The notes beneath the pieces were generated by a model. It did not search any database, had not been told where the DNA came from, and worked only from the letters and a program-made list of their open reading frames with translations. Below, in pieces: positions 1 to 7,046 of a stretch of 64,000 nucleotides of DNA (positions within the stretch are counted from its first letter, which is position 1; each line of letters begins with the position of its first letter). The position numbers were made by a program, and so were the translations under genes. Source of the stretch: Burkholderia sp. MS389 (GTDB taxonomy: Bacteria; Pseudomonadota; Gammaproteobacteria; Burkholderiales; Burkholderiaceae); assembly GCF_016899425.1 (NCBI RefSeq), contig NZ_CP045994.1, positions 2,604,001 to 2,668,000 on the forward strand, written 5' to 3'.

Positions 1-87
1 CTGCGCAGCCTGCGCTGCAATACCGGCAACCCGCAAGCGTCGTGGGGTTCGCCGCCCCGCTCCTTCGTCTCGCCAACGAACGGATCG

Positions 88-705
88 TCAGAACGACGAG
101 CCCGGCTCCCGCAGAAACGCCGCTTCCTCGTCGGTCGACGCGCGACCGAGAATCGCGTTCCGGTGCGGAAAGCGGCCAAAGCGCTCGACGACCGCCGCAT
201 GCAGCAACGCGTAGCGGTGATAGCGCTCGCACCCGGCCTCGTCGCGGATGCCCGCGCACAGGCGCACGGCCTCGCGCTGGCTCTCGACCGACTCGTCGTG
301 CTCGAACGGCAGATACGCGAACGCGCGGTGATGCCCGCTCGGCAACCGCGCGTCCCAGCCGGCCGCGACGACGCGGCGGGCCAGCCCGAGCGCCTTCGGA
401 TCGGCGGCAAACGCGCGCGGCGTGCCGCGATGGATGTTGCGCGAGAACTGGTCGAGCACGACGATCAACGCCAGCGCGCCCGACGGCGAAGCGGTCCAGT
501 GATCGCACGCGCCGTCGCATGCAGCATCGAGCAGCGCGCCGTAACGCGTGCGCAGCACGTCGTCGAACGCCGCGCCGCCGTTGAACCAGACCTTGCGGTT
601 CTGCCCGAACTCGGCCGAGCCCGGCTCGCCGAACCAGAAATCGAGAATGTCCCGTGCCTGCGGATCGAGCGCCGCCGCGCCCGCTTTCCCGGTATCGATC
701 GTCAT
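88..705 (-). CDS. DUF924 family protein
   Basis: The 205-residue protein matches the DUF924 family (YbaU-like, all-helical, TPR-like fold). Visible family landmarks are the DILDFWFG start region near residues 19-26, VVLDQFSRNIHRGTPRAFA near residues 82-100, and the AYLPFEHDES motif near residues 130-139. The biochemical role of the family is unknown. The start is the ATG that overlaps the stop of the upstream AlaX-like gene by four bases (ATGA), so the two genes are probably translationally coupled. The 87 bases beyond its stop, up to the window edge, hold nothing I can identify. Confidence 0.9.
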   Translation of the reverse strand: MTIDTGKAGAAALDPQARDILDFWFGEPGSAEFGQNRKVWFNGGAAFDDVLRTRYGALLDAACDGACDHWTASPSGALALIVVLDQFSRNIHRGTPRAFAADPKALGLARRVVAAGWDARLPSGHHRAFAYLPFEHDESVESQREAVRLCAGIRDEAGCERYHRYALLHAAVVERFGRFPHRNAILGRASTDEEAAFLREPGSSF

Positions 706-1433
706 GCAAACTCCAGTACGAGGCGCCGTGTGCGCGCACTCTTCTTTTCCAGTTTCGCGACCCGCAGCCCGCCGATTTCGGACGTGTTGCACACGTGCGT
801 GCCGCCGCACGGCTGCAGGTCGACGTTCTCGATGCGCAGCAGCCGCACGCGGCCGAGGCCCATCGGCGGCTTCACGCTCATCGTGCGGACGAGTTCGGGC
901 CGCTCGGCCATCTCGTCGTCGGTGATCCATTCGGTCGTGACCGGATGCGCGCCGGCGACGAAACCCGCGAGGCGCCGCTCGACGTCGTCGCGATCGATCG
1001 CGTCGGACGTCGCGAAATCGAGCCGCACGTAGTCGGCCGTCACGCTGCAGCCGTCGACCGCGTACGGCAGCACCGCGCACATCAGGTGCGCGGCCGTATG
1101 CAGGCGCATGTGCCGGTGGCGGCGCTGCCAGTCGATCGCCGCGACCACGCGCGTGCCGGGGGCCAGCGTCGCGACGCGCGCGTCCTGGCCCGGCGCGGGC
1201 ACGTGCACGGCGTCGTCGGGCGTCGCGCCGTCGAACTTCGCCTTGCGCGTATCGGCAATCGCGATCGTGCTGCCGTCGGGCAGCGTCAGCGTGCCGGTGT
1301 CGCCGGCCTGGCCGCCGCCGAGCGGATAGAACACGGTGCGGTCGAGCCGGATGCCGTCGTCGCCGACGGCCTCGACGATCGCGTCGCATTGCATCAGGTA
1401 CGCGTCTTCGCGAAACAGCGCCTGTGTCGTCAT
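702..1433 (-). CDS. AlaX-type alanyl-tRNA editing protein
   Basis: A 243-residue homologue of the editing domain of alanyl-tRNA synthetase, expected to hydrolyse Ser- or Gly-tRNA(Ala) in trans in the cytoplasm. The two zinc-ligand motifs are present: HTAAH with His112 and His116, and CGGTH with Cys209 and His213. An N-terminal beta-barrel part (residues 25-100, FYPLGGGQAGDTG) precedes them, so this resembles the AlaX-M type without the long C-terminal domain. I chose the ATG at 1433 because residues upstream of it are not family-like. The stop overlaps the DUF924 start (ATGA). The family assignment is strong; the exact mischarged substrate is inferred. Confidence 0.92.
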   Translation of the reverse strand: MTTQALFREDAYLMQCDAIVEAVGDDGIRLDRTVFYPLGGGQAGDTGTLTLPDGSTIAIADTRKAKFDGATPDDAVHVPAPGQDARVATLAPGTRVVAAIDWQRRHRHMRLHTAAHLMCAVLPYAVDGCSVTADYVRLDFATSDAIDRDDVERRLAGFVAGAHPVTTEWITDDEMAERPELVRTMSVKPPMGLGRVRLLRIENVDLQPCGGTHVCNTSEIGGLRVAKLEKKSARTRRLVLEFA

Positions 1434-1538
1434 CGGGATGAGCCTCGTGTCGATGGAGGAAACGGCCAGTGTCGCGCCGGCCCGCACGTGCGCCCAGACG
1501 CAGATCGTCCCGCGCGCGGGCAGCGGCGTACCGGTCGA

Positions 1539-1949
1539 TCAACCGGGCCGGTTGCGCATCCAGTCGGCCGTGTCGTAGAACGAATGCATGAGCCGCTCGC
1601 GCAGCGGCTCCGGCAGCCCGACATCCTCCATCGCCCACGCCATGCAGCGCAGCCACTGGTCGCGCTCGACCGACGCGATCGGGAACGGCAAATGCCGCGC
1701 GCGCAGCCGCGGATGGCCGAACCGGCTGATGTAGTGGTCGGGGCCGCCGAGCCAGCCGCACAGGAACCAGAACAGCTTGTCGCGCGAACCGTCGAGCGAC
1801 GGCGGATGCAGCGCGCGAATCTGCGCGAACTCGGGCTCGAGGTCCATCAGGTCGTAGAAGCGGTCCACCATTTCGCGCACGCGGGCTTCGCCGCCCACGA
1901 GCTCGAACGCCGTCGGCTGCGACGGCGCATCGTCATTCACATCGGTCAT
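1539..1949 (-). CDS. Group II truncated haemoglobin
   Basis: A 136-residue protein of the truncated-haemoglobin class II (trHbO/YjbI type), a small haem protein of the cytoplasm that binds O2 or NO. The class signature runs from residue 58 (KLFWFLCGWLGGP) into FGHPRLRARHLPF, in which His86 is the expected proximal haem ligand. The tryptophan near the C-terminus (DQWLRCM) is also typical of class II. The start at 1949 fits the length of homologues; a longer in-frame extension to 1997 would overlap the preceding gene and is not family-like. It sits 44 bases after the ABC permease gene in the same direction and may be cotranscribed. Confidence 0.93.
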   Translation of the reverse strand: MTDVNDDAPSQPTAFELVGGEARVREMVDRFYDLMDLEPEFAQIRALHPPSLDGSRDKLFWFLCGWLGGPDHYISRFGHPRLRARHLPFPIASVERDQWLRCMAWAMEDVGLPEPLRERLMHSFYDTADWMRNRPG

Positions 1950-1993
1950 TACGGATAGTCGGAAAACGGGATCTTCGGGGCCGCGGGCGACGC

Positions 1994-4609
1994 TCACGCG
2001 TCGCGCAGCGACTGCAGCGCGGGGCGCCGCAACACATTATGCAGGCTGAGCCAGCCGGCCGCACCGGCGCAGACGACGCCGGCCGCGATGCCGGCCGGCA
2101 CGAGCCATGGATCGACGGCGAGCTGGAAGTCGAACACGCGCGACGCGAGCACCCAGCCGACCGCGATCGCGCCCGCCGACGCGAGCACGCCGGCCAGCGC
2201 GCCGACCACGACGAATTCCGCGCGCTGCACCGCGTTGACCTGCGCGCGCGACGCACCGAGCGCGCGCAGCAGCGCGGCCTCGCGCACGCGCTCGTCGCGC
2301 GAGCCGGCAAGCGCCGTGTACAGCACGAGCACGCCGGCCGCGAGCGTGAACGCGAACAGGAACTGCACGGCGCCGACCACCTGCAGCATCATCCGCTGCA
2401 ACTGCGCGAGGATCGGCGCGACGTCGATCGCGGTCAGGTTCGGGTAGCGCGCGATCAGCGGATCGAGCAGCGCGGCGTTCGATGCGGGCAGATGGAAGCT
2501 CGTCAGGTAGACGGCCGGGAAATCCTTCAGCACCGGCGGCGGCATCAGCACGAAGAAGTTGACGCGGAACGAGCCCCAGTCGAGCTTGCGCACGCTCGTG
2601 ATCGGCGCGTCGACCGTCAGCCCCGTCACGTCGAAGCGCAGCGTGTCGCCCGGTTTCACGTTCAGCGTCTTCGCGAGGCCGGCTTCGATCGAGATCTGCG
2701 GCGTGGCCGCGGCGCCGAACCAGTCGCCTTCGACGATCCGGTTGTCGGACGGCAGGTCGGTCGTATACGACAGGTTGAATTCGCGATCGACGAGCCGGCG
2801 CGCCTCTTCCGACGGGTACGCGTCCGGATTCACCGGCTTGCCGTTGATCGCGACGAGGCGGCCGCGCACCATCGGCGCGGGCACCGCGTCGCGCACGCCG
2901 TGTGCGGCCAGATAGGCGGCGACGTCGGCGCGCTGGTCGGGCTGGATGTCGATCAGGAACTGGTTCGGCGCATCGGGCGGCGTCGACTGCCGCCAGCCCG
3001 CCACGAGGTCGTTGCGCGTGATCGCGATCAGCAGCAGGCACATCAGGCCGAGCGCGAGCGCGGTGATCTGCAGCGCGCTGGCCGTGCCGCGCCGGTGCAG
3101 CGACGCCAGCGCGTAACGCCAGCCGACGCCCGCGGCCACGCGCGCATTGCGCACCGCGCGCGCGGCGGCGAACAGCACGAGCCGGGCAATCAGCGCGAAC
3201 CCGACCAGCGCGCCGGCAAAGCCGCCCGCGACGATCAGGCCGAGCTTCAGGTTCCCGGCGGCCACGATCAGCAGCCCCGCGAACAGCACGACGCCGACCG
3301 CATACGCGGCCCACGCGGTGCGCGACGCGTCGCCCCACTCGCGCCGCAGCACACGCACCGGCGGCACGCGCGTGAGCGGCACGAGCGGCGGCAGCGCGAA
3401 ACCGAGCAGCAGCACGAGCGCGGCGCCCATGCCGATCAGCGCCGGCCACAACGTGGGCGGCGGCAGCACGACGTCGATCAGGCTGCCGAGCGCGGCCAGC
3501 AGCGCCCAGTGGCCACCGTAGCCGAGCACTGCGCCCGCGGCGCCCGACACGATGCCGACGCCCGCGAATTCGAGCGCGAACAACGCGCCGAGCGTGCGGC
3601 GGCTCACGCCTAGGCAGCGCATCGTCGCGCAGCCGTCGAGATGACGCCGCATGTAGCGCTGCGCGGCCATCGCGATCGCGACCGCCGCGAGCAGCGCGGT
3701 CAGCAACGCGACGAGCGTCAGGAAGTGGCGCGCGCGATCCAGCGTCTGCCGCACCTGCGGCTGCCCCTCCTGCAACGACTCGAGCCCGACGCCGCGCAGT
3801 TTCCCGCCGTCGACGCGCGCGTGCGCATAGGTTTCGAAGCGTGCGACGGCCGCTGCGTCGCCGGCGACCAGCAGCCGGTACGTGACGCGGCTGCCGTAGC
3901 CCGTGAGCCCCGTCGCGGCGAGCTCGTCCGCGCGCATCATCAGCCGCGGCGAAAAATTGACGAACGAAAAGCCGCGATCGAGTTCGCGGGTGATCGCCGC
4001 GGCGACCGTGAGCGTGCGCAGCCCGACGCGCACCGTATCGCCCGCCTTCAGGTGCAGCGCGTCGAGCAGCGACGGGTCGGCCCATACGGTGCCCGGCGCG
4101 GGGATCGCGGACGCCTTCTGCGCAGTGGTCGCACCGGCCGGCAGGATCTCGACCGCGCCGCGCAGCGGATAGCCGGGCGACACGGCCTTCACGGCCGCGA
4201 GGCGCGACGGCGCGGCGTCGGCCGCCTGCCCGCCCGCGGCGGCCGCGATCATGCTCGGAAAAATGGCGGTCGTCGCGGTACGCAGGCCGAGCGCGCGCGC
4301 CTGGCGGTCGAACGACGGATCGACGGGGCGATCGGCGCGCACGACGAAATCGGCGCCGAGCATCTGGCGCGCGTCGCGCTCGAGGCCCTGGCGCAGCCGA
4401 TCGGCGAGAAAGCCGACGCTCGTCAGCGCCGCGACCGCGAGCACCAGCGCGAGGACCAGCAGCGTCAATTCGCCCGCGCGCCAGTCGCGCGCGGTCATCC
4501 GGGCAGCCTGGTGAATCAGGTCGCGCAGGCCGAAGCGGCCGGCATGCGTGCGCCCGTCATGGCCGGAGTATCCGGCCGGCGGCTGCGCCGCGTGTTGCGG
4601 CCCCTTCAA
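1994..4609 (-). CDS. FtsX-like ABC transporter permease (YbbP type)
   Basis: A large permease of 871 residues with the YbbP-type layout. An N-terminal membrane segment (about residues 48-70) is followed by a periplasmic MacB-like domain, a first FtsX block of four helices (about 290-470), a second periplasmic domain and a final FtsX block (about 750-865). In other proteobacteria YbbP pairs with an ATPase (YbbA) and a thioesterase (TesA) to move hydrophobic substrates out of the inner membrane; the ATPase gene is not next to this copy. The start used is a TTG at 4609 that overlaps the DUF4126 stop. The conserved stretch LRDLIHQAARMTARDW lies upstream of the first internal ATG (4498), so the longer form is preferred. 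Confidence 0.85.
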   Translation of the reverse strand: MKGPQHAAQPPAGYSGHDGRTHAGRFGLRDLIHQAARMTARDWRAGELTLLVLALVLAVAALTSVGFLADRLRQGLERDARQMLGADFVVRADRPVDPSFDRQARALGLRTATTAIFPSMIAAAAGGQAADAAPSRLAAVKAVSPGYPLRGAVEILPAGATTAQKASAIPAPGTVWADPSLLDALHLKAGDTVRVGLRTLTVAAAITRELDRGFSFVNFSPRLMMRADELAATGLTGYGSRVTYRLLVAGDAAAVARFETYAHARVDGGKLRGVGLESLQEGQPQVRQTLDRARHFLTLVALLTALLAAVAIAMAAQRYMRRHLDGCATMRCLGVSRRTLGALFALEFAGVGIVSGAAGAVLGYGGHWALLAALGSLIDVVLPPPTLWPALIGMGAALVLLLGFALPPLVPLTRVPPVRVLRREWGDASRTAWAAYAVGVVLFAGLLIVAAGNLKLGLIVAGGFAGALVGFALIARLVLFAAARAVRNARVAAGVGWRYALASLHRRGTASALQITALALGLMCLLLIAITRNDLVAGWRQSTPPDAPNQFLIDIQPDQRADVAAYLAAHGVRDAVPAPMVRGRLVAINGKPVNPDAYPSEEARRLVDREFNLSYTTDLPSDNRIVEGDWFGAAATPQISIEAGLAKTLNVKPGDTLRFDVTGLTVDAPITSVRKLDWGSFRVNFFVLMPPPVLKDFPAVYLTSFHLPASNAALLDPLIARYPNLTAIDVAPILAQLQRMMLQVVGAVQFLFAFTLAAGVLVLYTALAGSRDERVREAALLRALGASRAQVNAVQRAEFVVVGALAGVLASAGAIAVGWVLASRVFDFQLAVDPWLVPAGIAAGVVCAGAAGWLSLHNVLRRPALQSLRDA

Positions 4610-5223
4610 TCGCGCTTCCCTCCGATCGAGTTGAGCCGCGACACCATGTGGTTAGCCATCCCGCGAAAGCCACCCGACACGCCGCGCCACAGGCGCGGCA
4701 GCGCCCACGCCGACGCCGTGATGAACGCGGCAAGCAGCACGAGGAACGCGAGCGGAACGAAGAACGCGAGGACGAGCCCGCCGACCACGAGACCGTCCTC
4801 GGTCGACGACGCAATCCAGTTCGAAATCGGTTCGGGAGACAGGTTGATCAGCGCGCGCGTGCCGGCCTTCGCCACATGCGCGGCGCCGGCGAGCGAGCCG
4901 CCGGCGAGCCCCGCGACCGCCAGCATGGTCGGATCGGCATGGCCGAGCGCACCGGCCGCGAGCACGGCGCCGGCCGGAATGCGGATGAAGGTATGCACGG
5001 CATCCCACAGCGAGTCGAACGCGGGGATCTTGTCGGCCAGGAATTCGGTGACGGCGAGCACGGCCGCGGCGCCGATGACCCACGGCGACATCAGCACGGC
5101 CAGCGTGTCGGGCAGATGGAGCCAGCCGAAGCGTGCCAGCACGCCGGCGATCAGCACCGTCAGGTACAGGCGCAGGCCGCTCGCCCACGCGAGTCCCGCG
5201 CCGAGCGAAATGGCTTCGATCAT
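4606..5223 (-). CDS. DUF4126 integral membrane protein
   Basis: A 205-residue hydrophobic protein of the DUF4126 family with about five to six membrane spans. It opens with the typical GAGLAWASGLRLYLTVL segment and has the PAFDSLWDAVHTFIRIPAGA motif near residues 66-85. The function is unknown. The start at 5223 is preceded by a good ribosome binding site (GGAGAG) eight bases upstream. The stop codon overlaps the TTG start of the ABC permease, so the two are likely one operon. A TATAAT -10 element lies about 135 bases upstream. Confidence 0.9.
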   Translation of the reverse strand: MIEAISLGAGLAWASGLRLYLTVLIAGVLARFGWLHLPDTLAVLMSPWVIGAAAVLAVTEFLADKIPAFDSLWDAVHTFIRIPAGAVLAAGALGHADPTMLAVAGLAGGSLAGAAHVAKAGTRALINLSPEPISNWIASSTEDGLVVGGLVLAFFVPLAFLVLLAAFITASAWALPRLWRGVSGGFRGMANHMVSRLNSIGGKRD

Positions 5224-5356
5224 GGCCCTCTCCTTGCACTTTCCGTGCGTTTTGCCGATTGATCGGATCGGGTCGGACAGACCGGCCGCGCGGCGCGTGG
5301 CGACCGGCACCGCGTGCCGCGCGCAGCACGACGGGATTCAGGCCCGAATACGTTCC

Positions 5357-5362
5357 ATTATA
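5357..5362 (-). promoter_or_regulatory. Candidate -10 element (TATAAT) for the DUF4126 operon
   Basis: On the minus strand these six bases read TATAAT, a perfect sigma-70 -10 hexamer in very GC-rich surroundings. It lies about 135 bases before the DUF4126 start. No good -35 is visible at 16-18 bases; TTGCGC lies 21 bases away, so the promoter assignment is only moderate. Confidence 0.4.
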
Positions 5363-5440
5363 GACAGGCTGGACGGGCGACCGGCGCAATTCCGCGGCGC
5401 GGGGCGGCGCGCGGGCGCGTGCGCGCCGCGGAGTCCGTCG

Positions 5441-5761
5441 TCAGGCGGCCGACGACAATTTCAGGCCGACCAGCCCCGCGACGATCAGCGCCGCACTGGC
5501 GACGCGGGCGACGGTCAGCGCCTCGCCCAGCATCACGATGCCGAACACGAACGCGCCGACCGCGCCGATGCCCGTCCACACCGCGTACGCGGTGCCGAGC
5601 GGCAACTGGCGCATCGCGACCGCGAGCAGCCCGAAGCTGGCCAGCGCCGTCATGATCGTGAACACCGACGGACCGAGCTTCGTGAAGCCGTCCGACGATT
5701 TCAAGCCGGCCGCCCAGGCCACTTCCAGCAAACCGGCGATCAACAACCATACCCACGCCAT
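5441..5761 (-). CDS. sugE: SMR-family guanidinium exporter SugE/Gdx
   Basis: A 106-residue small multidrug resistance protein with four membrane helices. It opens with [21 protein letters not shown], which contains the essential membrane glutamate (Glu13), and has the SMR signature [17 protein letters not shown] in helix 3. This sequence type belongs to the Gdx/SugE branch, which exports guanidinium in exchange for protons. The start is the ATG at 5761 with a GGAG ribosome binding site nine bases upstream. Two hairpins with ACGR loops just upstream form a guanidine-II riboswitch, which supports guanidinium as the real substrate. It stands alone as a transcription unit. Confidence 0.95.
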   Translation of the reverse strand: MAWVWLLIAGLLEVAWAAGLKSSDGFTKLGPSVFTIMTALASFGLLAVAMRQLPLGTAYAVWTGIGAVGAFVFGIVMLGEALTVARVASAALIVAGLVGLKLSSAA

Positions 5762-5783
5762 CTCGACGTACTCCGTATCGGAT

Positions 5784-5827
5784 GGGGCCGTCCCCGTTGA
5801 AGCGAATGACCCGGGGTCGTCCCCGGG
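5784..5827 (-). promoter_or_regulatory. Guanidine-II (mini-ykkC) riboswitch upstream of sugE
   Basis: Read on the minus strand, the 5' leader of sugE has two GC hairpins. The first (5827-5810) has a seven-pair stem of CCC-GGGG against CCCC-GGG closing an ACGA loop. The second (5795-5784) has a GGGG/CCCC stem closing an ACGG loop. Two short stems with ACGR tetraloops, a 14-base linker, and the second stem just upstream of the Shine-Dalgarno sequence are the defining plan of the guanidine-II class. In that class guanidine holds the two loops together and frees the ribosome binding site. The downstream gene is a guanidinium exporter. Confidence 0.9.
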
Positions 5828-5835
5828 CGGCGCCG

Positions 5836-5841
5836 AGTATA
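5836..5841 (-). promoter_or_regulatory. Candidate -10 element (TATACT) for sugE
   Basis: On the minus strand this reads TATACT, one base from the -10 consensus, and sits nine bases upstream of the first riboswitch hairpin. Transcription would therefore start close to the 5' edge of the riboswitch. No convincing -35 hexamer is visible. Confidence 0.4.
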
Positions 5842-5913
5842 ACAAGTAGCTTACGGACCTGCCGGCGGCCTGGCAGGCCGTCGCCGATGCGGGGTGCGAT
5901 CGTCAGGACGCGG

Positions 5914-6195
5914 TCAGTTCGCCACGCGCTTCGGCGCGCCGCCGCCGACGCAGCGGTCGTCGCGGTAAAGCGCCCACTCCTCGCACACGCGGCCGTCCTT
6001 GAACACGCACATGCCGACCTGCCCGCTCGACAGGTTGCGGATTACGTGGCGACCGCCGAGCTTCTCGCAGTTGACCGACGCGGGATTGGCCAGCGCCGCC
6101 TGCGCGGGCGGGTGCTGCCCGGGCGGCAGCGGCTGGGCGAACGCGCCGGGCGCAGCGAGCGCCAGCGCACAGATGACGACCAGACGGACGGACAT
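5914..6195 (-). CDS. DUF333 secreted protein
   Basis: A 93-residue exported protein. A signal peptide (residues 1-20, ending AFA before QPLPP) is followed by a DUF333 domain: NPASVNCEKLGGRHVIRNLSSGQVGMCVF..GRVCEEWALYRDDRC, with the family's paired cysteines (Cys42, Cys62, Cys71 and Cys82). The DUF333 family is often called YoaF- or hemolysin-like without proof of function. The ATG at 6195 has a GGAG-type ribosome binding site. It lies downstream of the kdp operon in the same direction, but the 152-base gap makes cotranscription doubtful. Confidence 0.85.
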   Translation of the reverse strand: MSVRLVVICALALAAPGAFAQPLPPGQHPPAQAALANPASVNCEKLGGRHVIRNLSSGQVGMCVFKDGRVCEEWALYRDDRCVGGGAPKRVAN

Positions 6196-6347
6196 TGCAC
6201 GCTCCTCGATTTCGTTCGCGGAACGGTCAGGATAGCGGGGATTGCGCAGCCGGTGTGCAAGGCCGACGCCCATCGCGAGGCTGTCGCGCCGGCGCAACCC
6301 TGCCGGGGCGCGACGCCGCGGCCGCATGCTTGGCCGCGCCCCGTGCG

Positions 6348-7046
6348 TCACACGGCGCCGACGAGCCGATAGCCGACGCCCGTCTCGGTGACGATGTGCT
6401 CGGGCTGCGCGGGATCGGCCTCGAGCTTCTGGCGCAGATGCGCCATGTAGATGCGCAGGTAATGATGGCTCTCGACGTGCGACGGCCCCCACACGTCGCG
6501 CAGCAGCTGGCGGTGCGTGAGCACGCGCCCCGCGTGACGCACGAGCGTCGCGAGCAGCCGGTATTCGAGCGGCGTCAGGTGCACGATCGCGTCGTCGCGC
6601 CACACCTGGCGCAGCGCGAGATCGACGGTCACGCCGCCGAAGGTCACCTTCGGCGACTCGTTCGCGCCGCCCTGGTTGCGCCGGCGCAGTTGCGCGCGAA
6701 TTCGCGCACGCAGTTCGGACACGCCGAACGGCTTGGTCAGGTAGTCGTCGGCGCCCGCGTCGAGCGCGGCCACCTTCTCCTCTTCCTGCGTGCGCGCGGA
6801 CAGCACGATCACCGGCACCTCGGACCAGCCGCGCAGTTCGCGGATCACGTCGAGGCCGTCGGTGTCGGGCAGGCCAAGATCGACGATCACGAGGTCGGGC
6901 TTGCGCGTCGCCGCGTCGATCAGCCCCTGCTTGCCCGTCTCGGCTTCGAACACCGCGATGTCCTCCTCCTCGAGCGCGGCGCGCACGAAGCGGCGGATCT
7001 GCTTTTCGTCCTCGATCAGGACGACGGTCAGGCTGGGTTCACTCAT
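6348..7046 (-). CDS. kdpE: KdpE, response regulator of potassium uptake
   Basis: A 232-residue OmpR/PhoB-type regulator. The receiver domain (residues 7-118) has the acidic pair Glu12/Asp13, the phospho-acceptor Asp56 in VIVDLGLP, and Lys in the LTKPF motif near residue 105. The winged-helix DNA-binding domain fills residues 135-228 (LTPLEYRLLATLVRHAGRVLTHRQLL). Phosphorylated by KdpD, it should activate the kdp promoter at low potassium or high osmolarity. The gene overlaps the end of kdpD by eight bases and is the last gene of the operon, so the regulator is made with its targets. Confidence 0.97.
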   Translation of the reverse strand: MSEPSLTVVLIEDEKQIRRFVRAALEEEDIAVFEAETGKQGLIDAATRKPDLVIVDLGLPDTDGLDVIRELRGWSEVPVIVLSARTQEEEKVAALDAGADDYLTKPFGVSELRARIRAQLRRRNQGGANESPKVTFGGVTVDLALRQVWRDDAIVHLTPLEYRLLATLVRHAGRVLTHRQLLRDVWGPSHVESHHYLRIYMAHLRQKLEADPAQPEHIVTETGVGYRLVGAV

